A model generated the notes under the pieces. That model was not told the DNA's origin. It made no database searches and saw only the letters and a program-made list of their open reading frames with translations. Below, piece by piece: positions 1-9,200 of a DNA stretch of 60,000 bases (positions within the stretch are counted from its first letter, which is position 1; every line of letters starts with the position of its first letter). The translations under genes and the position numbers were made by a program. Source of the DNA: Antedon mediterranea (taxonomy: Eukaryota; Echinodermata; Crinoidea; Comatulida; Antedonidae); contig NC_092677.1 in the NCBI RefSeq assembly GCF_964355755.1, positions 16,898,101 to 16,958,100 of the forward strand, given 5' to 3'.

Positions 1-2718
1 ATGTTACGACCACATCATTAAAATGAATTGATACAGATTTCAAAATTTCGAATGATTTTGAACTGCAATTTAAATCTAAAAACTTCAACTTCATTTGTTT
101 CTCCGAATCCTCCTCCAACTCCTGTAGAAGACTCACTGGGTTCAGTTTTTCATCCAGGTTGATAGTTTCAATATTTGGAAACTTTAACAATGCTGCTGCT
201 ACTTTTTCAACTAACGAACATTCTGTTAAATCCGCAGCCTCGATCATATTCATATTAACTGAGCTAGAGAATGTAGCCAAAGATGTACAACTTGCGTCAT
301 TAAGAATGGCTTTATCTGCCATTAGCTTATTGACAATATCGGTCACTTTTGGAGAATTTACTGACGAGTAACTGTGTAAACACACAGCAGATGGCACAAG
401 CTTCCTTATTTTATCTCGGTCAAGAGCTCTTTGGTGACTTAAGACATCATCCCAATATGATAGAACGATAACACCTTGTGTGGTTTCTATCAGCTCACAA
501 CAAGCAGCTTTTGAATTTTTGTGAGATACTGTTTTGGTTGTTGGTGATGCTAGACTAAATTCTGGTACAGAAAAGGTTTCAACTGGAACATAGGAAACAG
601 AGAGTGGAGTGTATGGCTCCAAACATGCTGCGCTCTTGGGGTTATTAGTACACCTCCCAACATCAATTTGCAAAAATACTGACAATTTTACATTTGACAA
701 AGGTTGCATTTTATGAAGAACATACTTTCCATATGCGAATGTTCTGTAGTATCTAGGATAAAACAGCTTTAAAACCTGGTATGGTACAATTATCCTTTCT
801 AGTCTCTTGAGTTCAGAGAAAATATTAACAATATTTTCCGAAATTTTATCTCTTGTTACAGTTAATTGACTTATGTCTAGGACCTGAACATGTTCAAGAA
901 ATCCTTTTTTACAAGTGTGACGGCTAACTGCTCGTAAAAACCTTGTTGAAGCCAATGTATTCATTTTGACCTGTAGCACGAGATCATTTAACTTTTGGAA
1001 CATCATGAGCATTTCAACAACCATCTCTGAAACCTCAACATCTTGGAAATCAGCAACTATTGATAACTTTTCCAGGGAGACACATCTTCTTTTACTACTG
1101 CCTCTTTTCAACTCATTAATTATTGAGCAGAACTGGGAAGACGACATAAATCGTGGAAAATTAAGAGCAATCAATTTAGGAAACCTTTTGATAAGCTTTG
1201 CGAATGTAACTGCTGATTTGTCAGTTTTAAGGAAAAGTTCAGGTGCTTCAATCTTCATGATCATGATGTTTGGTGGTTTTATCAATTTCAACATAGAATG
1301 CACACATTCCAGTACATCTGTACTTTCTTTTCTTGTGCCACCTAATTCCAAATATGTATGCTTAGACACTATTTTGCCTAGTTTCTCCAAAACTTCTACC
1401 TTATTCTTGCAATCCTCTAAACATGTCGCAGTGAGGGTGTAATTCTGTACACTATTCTCAACAAATAGTTTCAACAGATCATACGATTTGTTGTCAGCAT
1501 CTAAGAGTCCCGTCAAAAACCTAGTGACCATCTTCATTTGATTGGACATCAATAAGACAACTGGATATGACTCGGATGTACTCTTCAAATAAAAGGCAGC
1601 TAAGAAATTAAGAATAATGTTGTGAACTGCTATGTATGATGGAATAACCTTGAGTGAAGCAGTTCTGGTTGATTGGGTTATTAAGCCAATACGCTCTGCT
1701 AACATTCCGTCTTCGGGATTCAGTTGAAATATGGTTGATTTTGTTGTAAGTGCACTTAATGCTGCTTTGCCAGTATTTGTCATAACATCAATATAATTCT
1801 GGGGTACATTTTGGAAAGTATCGAAGTGCGCCGACTTCCTTCCATTTTCTTTTCTGTCGTAACGTCGCAAAAGAAACATGCAAAATTGACTTAGTAGGTC
1901 AGTTTGTGTTAGTGGTACGCTGTCGTGAATTTTACGATACGATGCTTCCTGCCACATAAGACATATTATTACAGAAAATAGTGGACACTTCATTAATCCA
2001 ACAAAATTTGAATTGTTGAATTCTTTTACAAAGCATTCTTCTTCCGTCGGTCGGTTTTTGAAAAACACTTTTACATACTCTTTAATTTCAGCCTCAGAAA
2101 ACCCTGGTAACATGAAATGAGAATCAAACTGTACATTAGATTCAAGATTCTCTGATGTAGTTGTTGCAATAATGGTACTGAATGAGAGGTATTCTCCATT
2201 TAGAAACCCATCCAAAGCGGTTAAGACTTCATCGGATGCTTCATCCAAGCCATCAAGAATGAATATAAATTCACCAGAGTTGGATTTAATGTAATGCCAT
2301 ATGTCATCCTGAATAAGATTACTATTAAAAATGGTTGGCAATAGCTTAGGAAAAATTGCTCTTTCGACGATTTCTTCTTGACAGACCTTATCTGAACTTA
2401 TTTCATTTACTCTAAGAAAAAATGGTATTTTATTACCAAAAACAACATTTCTAGATGTTGCCCAATCATGAACAAGTTTTTTGCAAAATGTAGTTTTGCC
2501 AGAACCGGCTATTCCTTCAATCAAAACTTTCCTTGTTTCTCTATCTAAAAACTCAGTTGGCTTTACAGATTTTCCATTTTGCCTTTCTGTTAACTCAATC
2601 TCTATGTAGTTATCCGTAAGAGTATAGTTCATTGAATTGCCCATGTTTGGTTGCATGTAGTTCAGTTCTTTGTACTTCATTGTCAGCGCATTTCTTATTG
2701 CTGTCTTAATAACAGCCC
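1..2718 (-). CDS. Large NACHT exon of the NLR-like gene (partial)
   Basis: One uninterrupted minus-strand reading frame from the acceptor at 2719-2720 to the window edge, with no stop in about 905 codons. The first part has the usual lead-in to NACHT: a Tyr-rich segment, TLTDNYIEIELTE, then KVLIEGIAGSGKTTFCKKL containing Walker A. Walker B, FIFILDGLDEAS, lies at about 2246-2273. Downstream there is a helical region with a winged-helix-like character and then repeated leucine-spaced segments such as LKFLDLNCS near 60-90. These look LRR-like but are too degenerate to count as repeats. No frame break is seen. The stop codon and any further exons lie left of position 1. Confidence 0.88.
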
Positions 2719-5700
2719 CTATAAATTAATTGATAAACATGTTAAATTTTACAGTAAACAAGTACATAACTTTACTTTTTACTGTAATACATTATCGTCG
2801 CACACATTACATTCAGTTTTTAGTTAATAATTCAGCGTAGTTTTATTTTCTCTATTCTGTTCTGCATATTATTTACTCCTCTCACAGAATGCATCATGTC
2901 AAATGTTATTATATAACATTTAAGAATTCACTTTATCAATCAAAATTAAGGGAGACCGGGGCGCTTTGAAACAAATTTTTGTTTGTTGATAATAATTCTG
3001 AAAATAATAGTCTTAAAACTTCCAAAATGGTGTCAAAAGCAGGTAATGGGTGCCATTCATTATTACTAAAGTCAAAAAGAACAAAACTAATTTGGTAATT
3101 TTTTTAGGAGGCTAATTAACTTTAACTACTCCGGTGTTTCAATGTACCCCAGTCTAGAGGTCCATTGAAGTAATAATTAATGTAGTTAATACTGCTTACC
3201 ATTAATTTACCATGATTTACTAAAATTAGAATAGTCTCATAATTACCTATAAAAATCACATAAGCCCATATAAACACATTTTACCATTAAGAAAGGCTAG
3301 CACAAAAACACGTTTTGCTTGATTAATCAAAACTATTATGTTGTCCCATACTTCCCTTTGCATTGGTGGGGCAGTGTAGGTTGTGTATGGTCATAGAGTT
3401 GTCAGGGCATTTAAAACTTTCGCCCAATGTGTTCGTATGAAAATAAACGACTCTGTTTCAATGTGCCCGTGTTTCAAAGCGCCCTGGGGTCTGTTGAACC
3501 CACAAATGTGAAAACGCCCACAAATGTGAAAACAACCACAAATGTGAAAACGCATTACCCACAAATGTGAAAACGCATTACCCACAAATGTGAAAACGCA
3601 TCACCCACAAATGTGAAAACAACCACAAATGTGAAAACGCATCAACCACAAATGTGAAAACAGCGCCCACAAATGTGAAAACGATTATCGCCCACAAATG
3701 TGATAACGCCCACAAATGTAAAAAAAGAGAGACTTTTTCGCCCACAAATGTAAAAAAAATCAGATCAAATTTAATGCTAGATTCAGACAAACATTATATC
3801 ATGATTGTATTGAGTTGTTTGTTCACGATACGTCTGTTAGGATCGTCGTTAACACGTTGGATTATTATCATTTGCTGCTCGTGCGCGCGATATTTGCACG
3901 TTAACTCGTTTGTTTAATGAACGTAATAGTTCAAGACAATTTGCTGCGCGCGTGCACCATACTTCAAGGTCAAGGCCATGTTATATCATTGTTGCTTCTA
4001 GTGTGTGGTTGCTGGCTTACTATTATGTACGTATAGTTATAAGTCGATGTTCGTTATTTTTTTTGCGCGCGCACACGATACAACAAGGTCAAGGTTCAAT
4101 TGCTACTTGTATGTAGTGTGTGGTTATTAACTCGTTGGCTTACTGTTATGTACGTATAGTTCCAAGTCGATGCTCGATTCGATGTTTTTGGGCGCGTACA
4201 CGATACCACAAGGTCAAGGTCATATATACTATTGCTACTTGTGGTTGTTAACTCGTTGGCTTATTGTTATGTACGTATAGTTCCAAGTCGATGGTCGATT
4301 CGATGTTTTTTGTGCGCGTGCACGATACTACAAGGTCATATATCATTGCTGCTTGAAGTGCAGTTGGGCTTACTATATTAGTATTATGTACGTATTATAG
4401 CTCCAAGTCGATGCTCGGTGTACACGATACTACAAGATCAATGCTATACTCGTCGTTCAGTTATTGCAGTAGTTCCTAATGTTCAATTTTTTTACAAAAC
4501 TATAACCACAAGATAATAATACAAGAGCTAGAGCAAGAACAACTAATAAAAGAATATTTCTTTATTTTAAAGCGATAAACAAATCCGTATTACACTACAT
4601 ACAAGTAGCAATTTAACCTTGACCTTTTAGTATCGTGTGCACGCGCAAAAAACTATACGTACATAATAGTAAGCCAACAACCACACACTAGAAGCAACAA
4701 TGATATAACATGGCCTTGACCTTGAAGTATGGTGCACGCGCGCAGCAAATAACAAATATTGTCTTGAACTATTACGTTCATTAAACAAACGAGTTAACGT
4801 GCCAATATCGCGCGCATGAGCAGCAAATTATAATAATCCAACGCGTTAACCACGACCCTAACAGACGTATCGTGAACAAACAATTATTGAAACAACTCAA
4901 TACAGTCATGATATAATGTAGTACCTCGATCAAAATTGTTTGAGTCTAGCATTAAATTTGATCTGATTTTTTTTTTTACATTTGTGGCCGAAAAATTCTC
5001 TTTTTTTTTTACATTTGTGGGCGTTATCACATTTGTGGGCGATGATCGTTTTCACATTTGTGGGCGCTGTTTATTACATTTGTGGTTGATGCGTTTTCAC
5101 ATTTGTGGTTGTTTTCACATTTGTGGGTGATGCGTTTTCACATTTGTGGTTGTTTTCACATTTGTGGGTGATGCGTTTTCACATTTGTGGTTGTTTTCAC
5201 ATTTGTGGGCGTTTTTACATTTGTGGGTTCAACAGGGTCCCCTATTCTTCAAAATCATGCATACAGTACGTACCTCGTGGTGGTAAGTCGATGACCATAT
5301 CAGTTGTACTCTGATGACAAACTTCAGGACAGATGTCTAATAGAAAATAAATTCGTTTATATGGGAATAATTATAATGTGATTGGTTTGTGTCAGTTTTC
5401 TGGACTTTACTACAATTAACTTGAAAAGTAATACGACTCCTACAGTGTTTGTGATACAGAAGAAAAATTACATACCATTATATGTTTCAGGCTCGATATC
5501 AGGTGATGATATTATTGGATAATTATCTGAAGTGAAAAAACTACAGTATAAATAACCACATGAAATACCGTTTGCATTGGGAATTATTTAAAATATCGTA
5601 ATGTCGAAATGTGATAGATGTTAGCTATTGTGATCTTATATTTATTTTTAACATTGTACTAAAAATTATTCATTAATGTCACACATGACCTTAATTATGA

Positions 5701-6201
5701 CAGGCTTTTATGTTTATGGTGATAATTAAAATAACTGATTAATGTATATATTTTAAATATAAGAATAATAATAATATAAATAAAAATAATAAATTCGTGA
5801 ATAAAAATACTGAAAGATGAGGGCGTATCAATTTGATCTCTGGTGCGCGTGCGTACAACTGAGGACTAGTGCTGTTCCACCGTACCACGCCGAGAGTGTT
5901 AAAGAGTCGCTATCCAATCGAGTTTGAACAATACCATGAAAGCCCCAGTGGTCTAATGGTTAGGACATCTGCATATCAAGCAGGCGGTCCGAGTTCGAGT
6001 CTCGGTTGGGGCGACTTTTTCTCATTCTCACAGATTTCCTCATCTTTATCGTTTCAAATTAATTAATTAAAATTTCAGTATATCACCGGGCGGTTTAGAA
6101 TTAATGTTCATTGCCTGATGTGTTTATATATATACATATAAACAAATCAGGCAAAGAACATTAATTCTAAACCGCCCGGTGATATACTGAAATATAATTA
6201 A

Positions 6202-6239
<38 letters not shown>

Positions 6240-9200
6240 GACTAAAACAAATACTCACGATCACAATAGCACAAATCAGGGTAATCTTCTCCGTCAATGT
6301 TGACCTTGAAAATACCAAGCTCACACAGTGTCGTGGGATCATAAAGTACTGCATCCCTTATAGCATTAACATTTTCTTTTGGAATATCCAATGTTATACA
6401 CGTACAACCTTTCTCTACTCCATTGACAACGCAGTCAAATGTTATGTGATAAAAGTTTTTAATTTCTTCCACTAAATCATCTACCTCATCTTTACTCAAC
6501 TGTTCAGGACTACACTTTAGTTTAAACTTCACTCTTGTAAAATCAACATCTAGTGAGTATAATATAACATAACAAGAAAGTTAGAACATTATTGCACTTC
6601 GAGCTCTTGGCTAGCTTGGTAACGTGCATTAGCATTTAAAACGAATTGAGATTGTAAATAGATTGCATCTAGTTGCTTTAAAGCTCAGGTACAGGCATGA
6701 ATTTTAAATATAATATTTGGTTAATTGTACATAAATCAAATATTTGTTACAGAAATCAAGACGAAAAAACATGAATTTCCCTTAATATGGCCAAATACAA
6801 AATTTTGCAAAATTCTTCCATAAAAACCAGGAAGACCTTTTTTCAGTAAGTTAGGTAGTTAACCTAATGTAATAACATGTCTTGTGATTCCCTAGAAGGT
6901 GAAAAAAGATGGTGGATATACGGTGGATAATTTTTGCTATAGCATGATAATAAAAATTTCAAGTTGAATAAAAATTCCAGAAATGTAATATTCAAGTTAT
7001 ATTACCTATACTTAGTCATCTGATAACATTTTTTACCACACTGTTTATTTTTCGGAGCTTTTTAAAATGCCTCTCTATTTACAAAATTTGTGTACAAAAG
7101 AATAGAGATTTTACTGTGTAATTTGAACTATCCCCCCCACTGATAAGAAAGTGCTTATTTTCAACAAGGTCGTGTAACACAAATAAAATCCCAAAAATTA
7201 TGAAACATAGGGGAAACTATAGATCGATAATTATTGGAATGTATGATCAATAGAAATTTTTTGCCCGCACCTGGCCTTTAACTTACCCGGTAATAGTGAA
7301 CTCTCAAACAGGTGCACCACATAATCATTATTTTTACCATAATCTTCTACTCTTCTATACAGGTCATTGCACTTCAATTTTATTAAAAGCGACTGAAGAC
7401 AACATACATTTGTTCTTCGAAGTAGTAGAGGACTCTCTCGCAAGTGGCGTACTAACTTTTCTGGATTGTCAATTGTGTTTGAATAAACTGTATACAAAGA
7501 AAACAAGATGGCGTTTACGTAATACCATGGCTTAAACAGTGTTATCTTTCTGACATTTTCTGATGATTATAAATTCGTTAAAACTTTTCAAATTAGTAAA
7601 AGTTGAGTTATTTACAGTGTGAAGCACTGCTGTATAGCAATATTTTATATTATAACAGACCTAAGTTTATACTTCCCATTTGATTGGTAGATTACGTTCG
7701 GAAAGTGATTATTGAACATTCATTTTTTTGAAAATATTTTCTTAATTTTGCGCCACCCTAGGCTAGGACTGTTTGGCGTTTAAAAACCAAACTTTAGTGT
7801 GCTTGTGTAGTCTGCACAAAAAGAAATCAGAGTGTTGTCTTTTTAAATGGCCTAATTTAATGAAAATTAATTAATGAATGTTTGGTATTCGTTGAATAGG
7901 AAAGAATATTCGTTCGTTTAAAAAATGTCCACATTCAACTCATAAACATTACAGTATTTGTATATTCAATTTAATTGTATTATGTCTTACCGTTCAGTAA
8001 TCTCTTTGCTCTATTCAACACATTTGGTGGGAAGTTTTCTTCTATATAAAGAAGCATTTCCTCAAACTCAAAATCGGGGATTTTTTCTGATGCATTTGGC
8101 TTTGTCATGTCTGGAAAAATAGAGGTAATGCACTGTAAGTCAGTCAAGTTTGTTTTTTTGTTTTTTAATCATTGTAGTATAAACTAAAAAAGCACCCAAA
8201 GCATATCTAAATAATCTGTACGGTAACTTTAAGCAAATTTAAACTAAACTAGAATTTAATTCGTCACTTTGACGAATTATAGGTATTTTTTTTTTAAACA
8301 TCCATATACATTAAATACGATCGCAAACATGTTCATCCTATGACCCAATGCCTATTATAGTATGCTCATATTCTTGAGTTGTGCCTATTATGTGTCATAT
8401 TATATAATGGCTTCGCTCGCGTACCATCTAGGTCGTGCCCACAGATGTTTCTCGAATACAGAGTAATTTCAGCGTAAAAAAAATGTTCTTTTTAGTCGCG
8501 TGGAAGCGACTCTATAGTTCACTATGTCGGTCGGTCGGTCTGTCGGTCGGTCGGTCTGTCTGTCGGTCCGGTATCACTATGCGTTTTATCGCTTTCTGAC
8601 CTTATCTTGATATCAGTTTAATCTAGCTAGGTCAATTTTTCACAGTATATTCCTTATGGCCAGGAATCAATGTGGTTATGTTTTCACGGTGCGCAATAAA
8701 AAATTACGCGGTCTACGCACGATTTAACGAAATCACGTTTGTAATCATATCTTCACAACCATGAATCACAATTAAATAAAATTTGGTACTTATAAATTTC
8801 AGGGCATAAATCATCATATGGCAATACAATTACGTGCGTAGCGCATGTAACGCATGCGTACGCGCGCTTAACATTTTCAAAATTTATTTTCGATGAAATA
8901 AGAGTACATTTCAGGCAATTTTAAGCGTTTACAAAATTGCCATGAGTGCGCATATTTTTGCTCGCGCTCTGCGCGTTAAATGTTATTGCGCACTCTTTTT
9001 GCCCGATTTCTGTTTTCTTGACTTACTTTTCAACTCGAAATTACGTTATACGAGCACGTCGAAAGTGACAGGCTACGCACGTGTAAATTAAAAAAAAATA
9101 AATGTTTTTAAACATTTCAACATTTTTAAACATGTTCAGTAATTTCGGTCAGTATAGTTCACTATGTCGGTCAGTCGGTCTCTCCGTCTGTCTGTCTGTC

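Larger units (their letters stand above)
3492..5234. mobile_element. Foldback (TU/FB-like) transposon, 1743 bp, flanked by 5-bp GGGTC duplication
   Basis: The ends are TGTTGAACCCACAAATGTG and its complement, immediately flanked by GGGTC at 3487-3491 and 5235-5239. Both arms have the same order: an outer minisatellite of 17-18-bp CCCACAAATGTGAAAAC units, then a unique inner domain with AAGGTCAAGG, GCGCGC and TGTACGTA motifs. Left arm is about 3492-4122 and right arm about 4593-5234, with a central part of about 470 bp that contains further tandem units of roughly 105-125 bp. No transposase frame is seen. The modular outer-repeat/inner-domain arms match what is known of sea urchin TU foldback elements and Drosophila FB elements. 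It sits 39 bp from the 5274-5336 exon, inside the intron. Confidence 0.85.
2949..5243. mobile_element. MITE with GGGCGCTTTGAAAC inverted ends, interrupted by a foldback element
   Basis: The left end at about 2949-2972 reads GGGGCGCTTTGAAAC, and its reverse complement occurs at 3470-3484 just before the foldback insertion; the outermost bases then resume after 5235 (GGGTCCCCT). Removing the foldback element restores a non-coding element of about 550 bp with roughly 24-bp inverted ends. The body holds shorter copies of the GTTTCAATG motif and no reading frame. The target duplication is not clear. It lies in the NLR intron between exons 1-2718 and 5274-5336. Confidence 0.6.

Noticed and set aside
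966-1442. 158-codon plus-strand frame
   Set aside because: It is the antisense shadow of the NACHT exon, which has an unbroken frame with Walker motifs on the minus strand.
3391-4116. Plus- and minus-strand reading frames of 64-87 codons with repeating HICG/FTFVG peptides
   Set aside because: They are produced by the period of the CACAAATGTG minisatellite and lie within the foldback element; there are no splice sites or domain character.
3501-5228. CRISPR-like arrays of short repeats
   Set aside because: Units are contiguous without unique spacers, the two arrays are inverted arms of one transposon, and the DNA is eukaryotic.
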